Origin: Pseudomonas putida
GTDB lineage: Bacteria > Pseudomonadota > Gammaproteobacteria > Pseudomonadales > Pseudomonadaceae
Assembly: GCF_001976065.1 (NCBI RefSeq)
Contig: NZ_MNAH01000005.1
Coordinates: 197,248-261,247 of the forward strand
DNA: 64,000 nucleotides
Direction of reading: 5' to 3'
Part shown: one piece after another, positions 9,782-18,030 of the stretch
How the letters are laid out: each line of letters starts with the position of its first letter
Numbering within the stretch: the first letter of the stretch is position 1
The notes under the pieces: model-generated
Databases searched by the model: none
Told to the model about the DNA's origin: nothing
What the model saw: only the letters and a program-made list of their open reading frames with translations
Program-made: the position numbers and the translations under genes

Positions 9782-11169
9782 CGCACGATCTTGTCCACGT
9801 GAATGCCCAGCTTCTTCAGCCGGTACCAGAAGCTGCGCTCGGAAATACCGATCAACTGCGCCGCCGCGGCCTGTACACCGTTGCTCTGGGCCAAGGCTGC
9901 CAGGATGTAGTTCTTCTCGACCTGCGCCAGTGCGGCTTCCAGGTCCGACGGCACGCCCATGCCCTCGGTGGGAATGGCACTGCAGGTGGCCGCGGCTGAA
10001 GCAAACAGGTACGCTGGCAGATCGTCGTCGTCGATGACCGTCCCTGACGCGACGATGGTCGCACGTTCCACACAGTTCTGCAGTTCGCGAATGTTGCCAG
10101 GCCACGAATATCGGGCCATGGCCTGGAGCGCCGCCGGGCTGAACCCACTGATGCGTTTGCCAGCTGTTGCGCCCAGGACATGGGCGAAATGCCGGGCCAG
10201 CGGGGCGATATCCTCGACCCGTTCGCGCAGGGCCGGCAGCGGGATCGGGAATACGTTGAGGCGGTAGTAGAGGTCTTCGCGAAACTCCTTGTTGGCCACC
10301 GCATCGAGCAGGTTCTTGTTGGTGGCCGCAATCACTCGCACATCCACCTTGCGCTCGCGGGGATCGCCCACCGGCTCAATCACACGCTCCTGCAACGCCC
10401 GCAGGATCTTCGCCTGCAAGGCCAAGGGCATTTCGCCGATTTCATCGAGGAACAGCGTGCCCTTGTCCGCTTGCAGGAAGCGCCCGACGCGGTCGGCCAC
10501 GGCGCCGGTAAACGCGCCTTTGCGATGGCCGAACATCTCGCTCTCAAGCAATCCTTCGGGGATGGCCGCACAGTTCACCGCGACGAAAGGCTTGTCGGCG
10601 CGATTGCCATGTTTGTGGATGGCCCGGGCGACCATTTCCTTGCCGGTTCCGCTTTCGCCGGTCAGCAAAATCGTCGCATTGCTTTCACGTACCGAATCGA
10701 TCGCCTGCAACACCCGACGGAAGCTCGGGCTGTCCCCGATCAGGCTGTCGATTTGCTGGTGTTCATCGAGTTCGGCGCGCATGCGCTGGTTGTCTTTGAG
10801 GATGTCGCGAAATTGCAGGGCCTTGCTGACGGTGATGTCCAGTTCATCAATGTCGAACGGTTTGGCGATATAGTCGAACGCCCCGTTGCGCATCGATTGC
10901 ACGGCGTTTTTCACGGTGCTGTAGGCCGTCATGACAATCACCGGCAAGTGCGCAAATCGGCTTTTGATTTCTGCCAGCAACTGCGGACCGTCCATGCCGG
11001 GCATGCGCCAGTCGCTGATGACCAGGTCGATGTCTTCGGTCTCCAGCACTTTCAGGGCGTGCAAGCCATTGCCCGCAGTGAACACCGTGATGCCATTCTG
11101 ATTCAGCGCCGACGCCAGCAGGTCACAGAGCTTGGGCTCGTCGTCGACCACCAGTACGTTATGTGTCAT
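9778..11169 (-). CDS. NtrC-type sigma-54-dependent response regulator of the six-gene operon
   Basis: 463 residues. It has a receiver domain (VLVVDDEPKLCDLL with the acidic pocket, phospho-acceptor Asp in LVISDWRMPG about residue 54, Lys in YIAKPFD), an AAA+ domain with Walker A GESGTGKE, the sigma-54 contact loop GAFTGA and a Walker-B-like TLFLDEIGEM, and a C-terminal Fis-type helix-turn-helix (AAAQLIGISERSFWYRLKKL). I choose the ATG at 11169 (MTHNVLVVDD) because it overlaps the kinase stop by 11 bp and starts the receiver domain correctly; the frame is open further upstream. It is the last gene of the operon. It probably activates the sigma-54 promoter at 17087-17103, which would make the operon autoregulated (inference). 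Confidence 0.93.
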   Translation of the reverse strand: MTHNVLVVDDEPKLCDLLASALNQNGITVFTAGNGLHALKVLETEDIDLVISDWRMPGMDGPQLLAEIKSRFAHLPVIVMTAYSTVKNAVQSMRNGAFDYIAKPFDIDELDITVSKALQFRDILKDNQRMRAELDEHQQIDSLIGDSPSFRRVLQAIDSVRESNATILLTGESGTGKEMVARAIHKHGNRADKPFVAVNCAAIPEGLLESEMFGHRKGAFTGAVADRVGRFLQADKGTLFLDEIGEMPLALQAKILRALQERVIEPVGDPRERKVDVRVIAATNKNLLDAVANKEFREDLYYRLNVFPIPLPALRERVEDIAPLARHFAHVLGATAGKRISGFSPAALQAMARYSWPGNIRELQNCVERATIVASGTVIDDDDLPAYLFASAAATCSAIPTEGMGVPSDLEAALAQVEKNYILAALAQSNGVQAAAAQLIGISERSFWYRLKKLGIHVDKIVR

Positions 11170-12931
11170 CGCTACCCTCGTCGAACCCATCACCCTTGGC
11201 CGGTAGGTAAAGGCTGAATGTGGCGCCGGTATTTTTTCCACTGGTGCACTCGATGCGCCCTTCATGGCTTTCCATGATCGAATACACCTTCGCCAAGCCC
11301 AGGCCGGTGCCCGAGGCCTTGGTGGTGACGAACGGCGTGAAAATGCGTTCGAGCATGTCCGGGTCGATGCCCGGGCCGGTGTCGCGGATGCTGATCACGG
11401 TGTATGGCGGATCGCTTCTGATCGCAAGGGTAAGCTGTCCACCGTCGGGCATGGCATCGATGGCGTTGACGATCAGGTTCAGGCCGGCCTGCTTGAGTTG
11501 TCGTGGGTCGGCGTGGACGGTGGCACCGGGGGCCTGATCGTCGATGTGCGCCTCGATGTGGTGGCTGGCCAGCTCTGGTGCGCAGAAGCCCAGCAAATCC
11601 TCTACCAGCGACCGGACTGTTTGCGTAGAACGCATGGGCGCACTGGGCTTGGCGAATTCGAGAAAATCGCTGATCAGGTCGTTGATCCGGCTGACTTCGC
11701 TGACAACGTATTCCAGGTGACGCTTGTCGGACTCTGGCAGATCGGCGCGCCGATGCAGCAGTTGTGTCGCGGTCTTGATGATCCCCAGCGGGTTACGGAT
11801 TTCATGGGCCAGGCCCATGGCGACTTCGCCCAGGGCAAGCAGGCGGTCGCGGCGACGCAGCTGCGATTCCAAATGCTGCAACTGGCCAAGGCGCTCGCTC
11901 ATGTGGTTGAAGGTGCTGCTCAATTCCGCCAGTTCGTCGCCGCCGGTCACGGGCAAGCGCTGGCGATAGTCCCCGGCAATTACGGCCTGCACGCCCTTGG
12001 AGAGCCCGCGCAAGGGTTTGGTCAGCCGTTGCGAAACCATCCAGCCGACCGCCAGTGAGGCCGCCGAACTGAGCAGGAAAATCAGGATGAACAGGTTGCT
12101 CTGGTTCACCAGCCCGACCAGGCTGCTGTGGCGCAGCAGCCCGCTGTAGATCACGCCTTGCAGCTCGCCGTTTTCGTTGAGTATCGGTTGGTAGATGCCG
12201 CTGTAGCGACTGGTGAATTGCTCAATGGGTTGTTTGCTCTGGCGCATGGACTGTTCGATTTTTGCTGGAACCTGCAGGGGGTGATTCTCGAAGCGCTGGG
12301 TTGAGAAAATCTCCGAGAAGTCGCCCGCCTTGGCCAGGTACAGGCGCAGGTCCAGGGAATGAACGTCCGCCACGCTGGTGAGGAAACTGTTGTCCAGATA
12401 AGTGGCGATCACCAGTTTGTACGCGAGGCCTTCCTGCTCGGTCTCGAAGGTCGAAACCACAGTGCCGGTGGCCACCCCGGCGACTTGCAAGGTTTGCAGC
12501 GTGGCTTTGGGGGCCGTGCTGATCTGGCGGACGATATCGTCGGCGACGGTGCTGAATACCACTTTTTGATCGTTGCTGCGCACCAGCGCCACCACATCGA
12601 TGCCCATAGAGTCGGCGATGTCAGTGGTCAGTTTGTCATTTCGGGTAGATAGCCGGTCCGTGGACGGGCGCGTATAGCGTAGGAACAGGTGCACGGCCCG
12701 AGTATGGTCGCGCAGGATTTCGCTGATTTCGTCCTCGACGATCCTGGTCGACTCCTGCAGCCAGATCCGCACGTTGCTGTCGAAAATCTGCGACAGGGTG
12801 GTGGCCGCCAGTTCGGCGGCGATCATCGTCGGAATCACGCTGACCAGCCAGAAGGCCAGCACCAGTTTGCGCTGCAGGCTCCAGCCGGAGAGGGCGAAGG
12901 GGCGGGTGTTGGGGCGTGGGGCTTTAGTCAT
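11159..12931 (-). CDS. Membrane sensor histidine kinase of the six-gene operon
   Basis: 590 residues. TM1 is near residues 22-45, a roughly 220-residue extracytoplasmic sensor region of double-Cache-like size follows, TM2 is the stretch LFILIFLLSSAASLAVGW, then come HAMP, HisKA with the phospho-acceptor in AHEIRNPLG (about residue 375) and HATPase_c with NAIDAMPDG, DTGPGID and GTGLGL. The start at 12931 (MTKAPRPN) overlaps the previous stop as ATGA. It pairs with the overlapping NtrC-type regulator. The sensed ligand is unknown. It resembles NtrB/AtoS/ZraS-type partners of sigma-54 activators in kinase-core organisation. Confidence 0.9.
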   Translation of the reverse strand: MTKAPRPNTRPFALSGWSLQRKLVLAFWLVSVIPTMIAAELAATTLSQIFDSNVRIWLQESTRIVEDEISEILRDHTRAVHLFLRYTRPSTDRLSTRNDKLTTDIADSMGIDVVALVRSNDQKVVFSTVADDIVRQISTAPKATLQTLQVAGVATGTVVSTFETEQEGLAYKLVIATYLDNSFLTSVADVHSLDLRLYLAKAGDFSEIFSTQRFENHPLQVPAKIEQSMRQSKQPIEQFTSRYSGIYQPILNENGELQGVIYSGLLRHSSLVGLVNQSNLFILIFLLSSAASLAVGWMVSQRLTKPLRGLSKGVQAVIAGDYRQRLPVTGGDELAELSSTFNHMSERLGQLQHLESQLRRRDRLLALGEVAMGLAHEIRNPLGIIKTATQLLHRRADLPESDKRHLEYVVSEVSRINDLISDFLEFAKPSAPMRSTQTVRSLVEDLLGFCAPELASHHIEAHIDDQAPGATVHADPRQLKQAGLNLIVNAIDAMPDGGQLTLAIRSDPPYTVISIRDTGPGIDPDMLERIFTPFVTTKASGTGLGLAKVYSIMESHEGRIECTSGKNTGATFSLYLPAKGDGFDEGSDDT

Positions 12932-14055
12932 CGGGTTTCGCTTATCGCAGCAGCCATGGCAGGGTCGGATCGGTCCGGACGGATAAACACTTTCAGCCCG
13001 CGCAACAGGCCGTTGAGCCAGCGGTTGCGGTGGCGGAAAAACACGGTGTTGGCGGTAAACGAGCAACCCAGGCGCAGCTTACCGGCATAGCCGGCCTGGC
13101 CGCTTGCATAGATCGTAAGGCCATGTTCAATGCAGTAGTCGACATTGGCCAGCCAGCTGCGCCTGTACAGGTTGTGTTCGCGGGTGCGGTCGAGGTCGTG
13201 GGCGAAAAACTTGTCGACCATCTGCTGGTCGTCCAGCAATACCAGGTTGAACGCGACCAGTTCGCCGTCGAGCCAATAGAGTACACAGGCGGCTCGTTCA
13301 TCGAGTTGTTCCAGCACCTGGCTGAAGTAGGCTGGTGGCAAGCGTTCGAACGTCAAGTCACTGCGGTTCAATGTGGATTCGTAGAGCGGCATCATGACCG
13401 GCAGCAGATCTTCCACTTGCCGTCGCCACTCGATACGCGGCCCCTGGGTGCGCAAGGTGCGGCGCAAGTCCTTGCGGGTGGATTTGCCGAGGGTGTCGAG
13501 ATAGGCGTCGAGGCTGGCGAACCTGATGGGCAGTTCGGCGCCGGGCAAGCCGGGCATGCTTTGCAGGCCGGCATCGTGGCACGCCTGCAACCACTGCGGG
13601 TCCCGGTCGGATGCGTCCTTCACAGCCATCAAGCCAATGCCGGCCTGGTCCGCATCGTTACGGGCCAGGATCAACAATTGCTCGAGCAAGGCGGGGCGTC
13701 TGGCAGGTTCGATATGCCGGAGCGTGCCCGCATGGCAACGCTCGGCCACCGGTGAGCCCAAGGCGTAGAGCGGAATGTCGAGCAGCCCCGGACACCAGCG
13801 GCGCAACCGTTGACTGATACGCTTGCCCAGGCCTTGAACCGTGGTGTCCAGTGAATAGGCAGTGGTGAACGCCACGGCTGCGGCGATCAAAACCTGTTGC
13901 TCATACACAGCCAGATAGCGCCATTGAAAACCGGCAATGCCCGCCCGTTCAACAGCCCGGTAGTAATCCCAATCCTCGAGCTCGGCAGGGAAGCAATCAT
14001 TCCAGGCATCGCGGTCGATGGCCTCGATGGTCGAAAAGGCTAGGGCAGTGATCAC
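12928..14055 (-). CDS. FemAB/GNAT-like acyltransferase (peptidogalycan-recognition type)
   Basis: 375 residues, soluble, no signal peptide. The C-terminal half (residues about 180-370; STRKDLRRTLR, then LYWLDGELVAFNLVLLDD and YASGQAGYAGKLRLGC) has the layout of GNAT/FemAB-like N-acyltransferases that transfer acyl or aminoacyl groups. The GTG start at 14055 is preceded by AAGGA. It sits 14 bp after the esterase gene and its stop overlaps the kinase start by four bases. A transferase beside an aminotransferase suggests acylation of a newly made amine (inference). The family call is moderate; no substrate is known. Confidence 0.65.
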   Translation of the reverse strand: MITALAFSTIEAIDRDAWNDCFPAELEDWDYYRAVERAGIAGFQWRYLAVYEQQVLIAAAVAFTTAYSLDTTVQGLGKRISQRLRRWCPGLLDIPLYALGSPVAERCHAGTLRHIEPARRPALLEQLLILARNDADQAGIGLMAVKDASDRDPQWLQACHDAGLQSMPGLPGAELPIRFASLDAYLDTLGKSTRKDLRRTLRTQGPRIEWRRQVEDLLPVMMPLYESTLNRSDLTFERLPPAYFSQVLEQLDERAACVLYWLDGELVAFNLVLLDDQQMVDKFFAHDLDRTREHNLYRRSWLANVDYCIEHGLTIYASGQAGYAGKLRLGCSFTANTVFFRHRNRWLNGLLRGLKVFIRPDRSDPAMAAAISETR

Positions 14056-14069
14056 GGGGTTTCCTTGTC

Positions 14070-14960
14070 TCAGGCCAATTGCCGATATGTTTGGCGCACG
14101 GAAAGCGGGGTGTTGGACTGCTGCTTGAAACGTTGCTGGATAAAATCCACGCTCAACGCCACCACCTGCCGGTACTGCAGGTCGACGGTGATCATGTGGT
14201 AGCAGTCGTCGAGCAGGATTTTCACGACCGGTCCGCCGAGATTGCGTTCCACGTAGTCGGCATTCCAGCGGCTGGTGATATCGTCTTCGCGTGAATGCAC
14301 CACCAGTGCCTGGGTGGTGATGTGCGGCATGCGTTTTTTCACTGCCGCCACTAACCGGTGCAGTTCGCGAATACAGACCCCGGACATGCTCAACAGCCCG
14401 GCATTACTGCTGTCGCCTGCCTTCATCTGTCGCTCGACGATTGCCCGCAGGCGTTCGTCCTTGATGCCAAAAGGTGATTTTTCCTTGAAGCGGCACAGGT
14501 GCACGCCGAACGGAATCGCCATCAGCAACGGCGTGAGTATCGCTGCCTTGGGTATGTTCCAGCCGTCGTAGCGCAGGGTGGTCGAGTAGAGCAGCAGGCC
14601 TTCGATCTGTCCCGGGTGCTCGGCCGCCAGGTACATCGACAGCACGGCACCCATGGACAAGCCGCCGACGAAAACGCGTTGGTGTTTGCGCCGTACGCCG
14701 AGGTAGGTGTTGCGTGCGCTCTCGTACCAGTCGCGCCATCGCGTGGCTTGCAGGTCGGCGTTGTTGCCACAGTGGCCGGCCAGGGTTGGCACGTAGACCG
14801 TATACCCCACCGCGGCCAGGCCCATGGCCACGCGACGCAACTCCGTCGGCGTGCCGGTCAGGCCGTGAATCAGCAACACCGCCACATTCCCGCTGCCGAG
14901 AATGAACCCGGCGTCACCTTCGCCAATGTCGACCGCTTCGGGTGAAGGCCGAGCGTTCAT
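14070..14960 (-). CDS. Alpha/beta hydrolase, Est30/monoacylglycerol-lipase-like
   Basis: 296 residues, cytoplasmic (no signal peptide). It has the HGLTGTP oxyanion-hole motif, nucleophile elbow GLSMGA, an acid in VVHSREDD and a catalytic His in DDCYHM, giving a complete carboxylesterase triad. The ATG at 14960 overlaps the aminotransferase stop as ATGA, which fixes the start; the frame continues upstream but that part overlaps the aminotransferase. In a biosynthetic context it could act as an esterase or thioesterase on an intermediate, but nothing in the sequence names the substrate. Confidence 0.85.
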   Translation of the reverse strand: MNARPSPEAVDIGEGDAGFILGSGNVAVLLIHGLTGTPTELRRVAMGLAAVGYTVYVPTLAGHCGNNADLQATRWRDWYESARNTYLGVRRKHQRVFVGGLSMGAVLSMYLAAEHPGQIEGLLLYSTTLRYDGWNIPKAAILTPLLMAIPFGVHLCRFKEKSPFGIKDERLRAIVERQMKAGDSSNAGLLSMSGVCIRELHRLVAAVKKRMPHITTQALVVHSREDDITSRWNADYVERNLGGPVVKILLDDCYHMITVDLQYRQVVALSVDFIQQRFKQQSNTPLSVRQTYRQLA

Positions 14961-16351
14961 CGTTGCATCGCCCGATGCAGCAGGCGATCGAGCAGGGCGA
15001 TGGCAAGGTCGATTTCCTGATAGCTGATTTCCAGCGACGGTGCCAGGGTGATCACGTTCTTGTAGTACCCGCCCACATCCAGGATCAGGCCCAGTCGGGT
15101 GCCGTCGATTTCGATGTCGCCCTTCATGCCTTCTTCGACCATGAAGTCCAGGGTTGCCTTGTCTGGAGTAAATCCGTCCGGAGCGCAGATTTCGCAACGC
15201 AGGGCCAGCCCGAGACCGTCGACATCACCAATGATCGGGTAACGTTTCTGCAGGTCTTTCAAGCCCTCGAGGAAATACTTGCCTTTGTTCATGACCATCG
15301 CGCCGTAATCGAATTCACTGGTCATCTTGAACATCTCCAGGCCGACGGCGGTGCCCAGCGGGTTGGATGCAAAGGTCGAGTGGGTCGACCCTGGCGGGAA
15401 GATCCCGGGGTTGATCAGCTCTTCCCTGGCCCAGAGGCCACCGAGGGGATTGAGGCCGTTGGTCAAGGCTTTGCCGAAGACGATCACGTCCGGCTTGACG
15501 TCGAAGTGTTCGATCGACCACAGCTTGCCGGTGCGGTAGAAGCCCATCTGGATTTCGTCGACCACCAGCAGAATGCCGTGCTGGTCGAGCACATGCTTGA
15601 GTTCGCTGTAGAAGTTCATCGGTGGGATGACATAGCCGCCGGTTCCCTGGATCGGTTCGACGTAAAACGCAGCGTATTCGCACTGGCCGACTTTCGGGTC
15701 CCAGACGCCGTTGTATTCAGTCTCGAACAGCCTGGCAAATTGCTTCACGCAGTGACTGCCGTACTCTTCCTTGGTCATGCCTTTGGGGCCGCGAAAGTGG
15801 TACGGAAACGGGATGAAGTGGGCGCGTTCGCCGAAATGGCCGTAGCGGCGTCGATAGCGGTAACTGGACGTGATCGACGAAGCACCTAGGGTGCGCCCGT
15901 GATACCCACCCTCGAAGGCGAACATCAGGCTCTTGCCCTGGGAGGCGTTGCGCACGACTTTCAACGAGTCCTCGATGGACTGTGAACCGCCCACGTTGAA
16001 ATGCACGCGCCCGTCCAGGCCGAACTTGTTCCTGGCATCGACCGCTATCATCTCCGAGAGCTCGATCTTGCCCTTGTGCAGATACTGACTGGCGATTTGC
16101 GGCAGCGCATCGATCTGCTGTTTCAGTGCATTGTTCAGGCGGGGGTTGGCGTAGCCGAAGTTGACCGCCGAATACCACATCTGCAAGTCGAGATAGGCCT
16201 GGTCGCTGGTGTCCCAGACATACGAGCCTTTGCAGCGGCTGAAAATACGGGGTGGTTCTATGTAGTGGACGGTGTCGCCGTAGGAGCAATAGCGGGCTTC
16301 TTTTTCCAAAAGAAGCTGGTCTTCAGCGGTGGCGATTCGAATATCAGACAT
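14957..16351 (-). CDS. PLP-dependent class-III aminotransferase
   Basis: 464 residues, fold-type I. The PLP-phosphate loop region (NVGGSQSIEDSLK), EGGYHGRTLG, the acid VVDEIQMGFYRTG and the Schiff-base Lys in VIVFGKALTNGLNP are all in place. Class-III enzymes move amino groups from omega-amino acids, diamines or similar donors. The length and domain order are normal. I use the ATG at 16351 (MSDIRIAT), which overlaps the HAD-phosphatase stop by eight bases. Second gene of the six-gene operon. The specific amine or keto substrate is unknown. Confidence 0.88.
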   Translation of the reverse strand: MSDIRIATAEDQLLLEKEARYCSYGDTVHYIEPPRIFSRCKGSYVWDTSDQAYLDLQMWYSAVNFGYANPRLNNALKQQIDALPQIASQYLHKGKIELSEMIAVDARNKFGLDGRVHFNVGGSQSIEDSLKVVRNASQGKSLMFAFEGGYHGRTLGASSITSSYRYRRRYGHFGERAHFIPFPYHFRGPKGMTKEEYGSHCVKQFARLFETEYNGVWDPKVGQCEYAAFYVEPIQGTGGYVIPPMNFYSELKHVLDQHGILLVVDEIQMGFYRTGKLWSIEHFDVKPDVIVFGKALTNGLNPLGGLWAREELINPGIFPPGSTHSTFASNPLGTAVGLEMFKMTSEFDYGAMVMNKGKYFLEGLKDLQKRYPIIGDVDGLGLALRCEICAPDGFTPDKATLDFMVEEGMKGDIEIDGTRLGLILDVGGYYKNVITLAPSLEISYQEIDLAIALLDRLLHRAMQR

Positions 16352-17036
16352 GCTGGAAAAACTCCTGTGTGGCGCGTTTGAAAGTGTTGGCGGCGCTGAC
16401 GCTTGGCAGCAGGGCCAGCAGGGCGGGAAGTTCGGCGAAGCTGTCAAAGCGTGCGTAAGCGATGTTGTTGCGTTCGCAGTGTTCGGCCAGGCGATCCTTG
16501 GCGAACACGAAATCGGCGGTGGAGGCTACGCACATGTCGGACTGGCCGTCGCCGATCACCAGGACCCGACGGGCCATCGGTGCAGACTTGCACTTGCAAT
16601 TGCCGGCAGCGCCGCGGCAGGCGTCGCTGGCATGCGGGAAGTCGATGCGCCAGCGGCTGTCTTCGACCTGGCGCAAGCGATTGGCGAGAATCGGCAGGAG
16701 GCTGACGTAGTGGCGCGCCAGGATTCTTGCAATGGCTTGTTCGATGCCATCGCTGACCACTTCGAAGGACGCGCCGAGGCCGATGGCGTGGTCGACGAAA
16801 TCGGGAAAGTGCGGATCGATTTCGATGCTGTCGAAGAGGCCGAGCAGTTCGGCAGGCGTGGCCTTGACCAGCGAAAGCTGGCGACTGAGGCATTCTCGGG
16901 AGCCGATGTCGCCCGCCAGCCATGCATTTTCGATCGCTTCCCAGCCTGGGTCGGCGAAACGCTGGAGGATGCTGTCGATCACGTCGGTGCGGGTGATGGT
17001 CCCGTCGAAATCACACACGATATGCCAGTCAATCAT
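16344..17036 (-). CDS. HAD-superfamily phosphatase, SerB/MtnX-like
   Basis: 230 residues. HAD motif I is CDFDGTITRTD (nucleophile Asp, acid Asp two residues on), motif II lies in FEVVSDG, and motif III/IV is in VLVIGDGQSDMC. These match the HAD-IB group that includes phosphoserine phosphatase and MtnX. A Cys-rich insert (CRGAAGNCKCK, about residues 140-150) is unusual and could bind a metal. It is the first gene of the operon, 51 bp downstream of a sigma-54 promoter (17087-17103). It is expected to remove phosphate from an intermediate; the true substrate is not deducible. Confidence 0.85.
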   Translation of the reverse strand: MIDWHIVCDFDGTITRTDVIDSILQRFADPGWEAIENAWLAGDIGSRECLSRQLSLVKATPAELLGLFDSIEIDPHFPDFVDHAIGLGASFEVVSDGIEQAIARILARHYVSLLPILANRLRQVEDSRWRIDFPHASDACRGAAGNCKCKSAPMARRVLVIGDGQSDMCVASTADFVFAKDRLAEHCERNNIAYARFDSFAELPALLALLPSVSAANTFKRATQEFFQHV

Positions 17037-17086
17037 GTTTTGTACCTATTGGGCAGGATGCGCTCCGTGCGCTTTCCAAGGGACAG

Positions 17087-17103
17087 AGCAGGGACTGTGC
17101 CAA
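17087..17103 (-). promoter_or_regulatory. Sigma-54 (RpoN) promoter of the six-gene operon
   Basis: On the minus strand the sequence reads TTGGCACAGTCCCTGCT. The -24 GG (plus strand 17100-17101) and -12 GC (17088-17089) are exactly ten bases apart, and it matches the YTGGCACGRNNNTTGCW consensus at all but two positions. Transcription would begin near 17076, about 40 bases before the HAD-phosphatase start. The operon itself encodes an NtrC-type activator, which fits. Confidence 0.8.
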
Positions 17104-17110
17104 TCGTGGC

Positions 17111-17124
17111 TGGCCCCGTGGGGC
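17111..17124. repeat. GGCCCC-GT-GGGGCC inverted repeat
   Basis: Perfect six-base arms with a two-base spacer, lying between the sigma-54 promoter and the CTACAA repeats. It could be a structural or protein-binding element, but GC palindromes arise easily by chance in this genome. Confidence 0.3.
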
Positions 17125-17156
17125 CGGGGGTTTGGCAGATATTGTCGGAGGCGGAG

Positions 17157-17181
17157 CTACAATTTTTGTAGGTTTCTACAA
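17157..17181. promoter_or_regulatory. Triple CTACAA/TTGTAG repeat, candidate enhancer (UAS)
   Basis: CTACAA-TTT-TTGTAG-GTTT-CTACAA: three copies of one hexamer in alternating orientation within 25 bp. It lies about 80-105 bases upstream of the predicted start of the six-gene operon, the usual position for an NtrC-type activator site. It also lies 74 bp upstream of the divergent MipA-like gene, so it could control that instead or as well. Confidence 0.55.
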
Positions 17182-17254
17182 TCAACATGAGTGCTTGCGT
17201 GGTCGGGGCAATCCGGGGATTGATGCGCGCATGTCCCGTTCAAGGAATTGCCTC

Positions 17255-18016
17255 ATGTCGAGGATTACAGTTGCGCTACTTGGTGCGCTTGCTTGCCTTT
17301 CAATCAACGTGCGCGCCGATGGCATCAGCGGTGAAGCCGGGCTGGGCCTGAGCTATCAACCCCACGATCCGACCGGCAGTCGTTACGAAACCCGGCCCTT
17401 GCCGTACCTCGATCTGGACTGGGGCGATGTCAGCCTGGGCACTGATGACGGGCTGACCTGGAATGCATTCAAGGTCAACGGTTTCAGCGCCGGGCCTTTC
17501 GTGAATTACCTGCCGGGCCGGACCGCGAACGGTCAGTTGCAGGGCCTGCGCGATGTGCCGGACATGGGCGAGGTGGGCGGGTTCGTGCAATACGCCCCGG
17601 CCGATTTCTGGCGGGTATTTGCCTCTGTTGGCCAAGCGGTCGGCGGGCACGACGGGCAGGGTGGCGTGCTGGGTCGGGTAGTTGGCGAGGTGGGTTACCC
17701 GGTGGGGGGCGGGGTGATCGGCAGCACCAACCTGACAGCGCACTTCGCCGATGCCCGACAAACCCAGACCTACTTCGGCGTCAGTGCCGATGAATCACAG
17801 GCCTCGGGGATTGCTCGCTACAGCGCAAGTGGAGGGTTGCAGAACGTGGCGCTGAGCCTGAGCTTCGAGATTCCCTTGGCGCCGAACTGGTCGCTGCTGA
17901 GTAGCGCCAGCTGGATTCACCTGACGGGTTCTGCGGCCGACAGCAGTATCGTCAAAGCCGTTGGTGACGGGCGTCAGAGAGAATTCCAGGCAGCGCTTGC
18001 CTATGAGTTCGACTGA
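17255..18016 (+). CDS. MipA/OmpV-family outer-membrane protein
   Basis: 253 residues. Signal peptide RITVALLGALACLSINVRA with cleavage near residue 20, followed by alternating beta-strand-like sequence rich in Gly, aromatic and polar residues and ending in the outer-membrane-type terminus ALAYEFD. The MipA/OmpV family comprises small outer-membrane proteins linked to envelope stress or murein scaffolding. Of three in-frame starts I choose the ATG at 17255, which has AAGGA eight bases upstream and begins directly at the signal peptide. It is divergent from the six-gene operon and shares its regulatory region. Confidence 0.8.
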   Translation: MSRITVALLGALACLSINVRADGISGEAGLGLSYQPHDPTGSRYETRPLPYLDLDWGDVSLGTDDGLTWNAFKVNGFSAGPFVNYLPGRTANGQLQGLRDVPDMGEVGGFVQYAPADFWRVFASVGQAVGGHDGQGGVLGRVVGEVGYPVGGGVIGSTNLTAHFADARQTQTYFGVSADESQASGIARYSASGGLQNVALSLSFEIPLAPNWSLLSSASWIHLTGSAADSSIVKAVGDGRQREFQAALAYEFD

Positions 18017-18030
18017 TTCCCGTATCGTCC

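Noticed and set aside
17141..17157. Sigma-54 promoter in front of the MipA-like gene (TGGCAGATATTGTCG)
   Set aside because: GG and the nearest GC are not ten bases apart.
17132..17254. N-terminal extension of the MipA-like protein
   Set aside because: It would place the signal peptide inside the protein and read through the CTACAA repeat; AAGGA before ATG 17255 decides the start.
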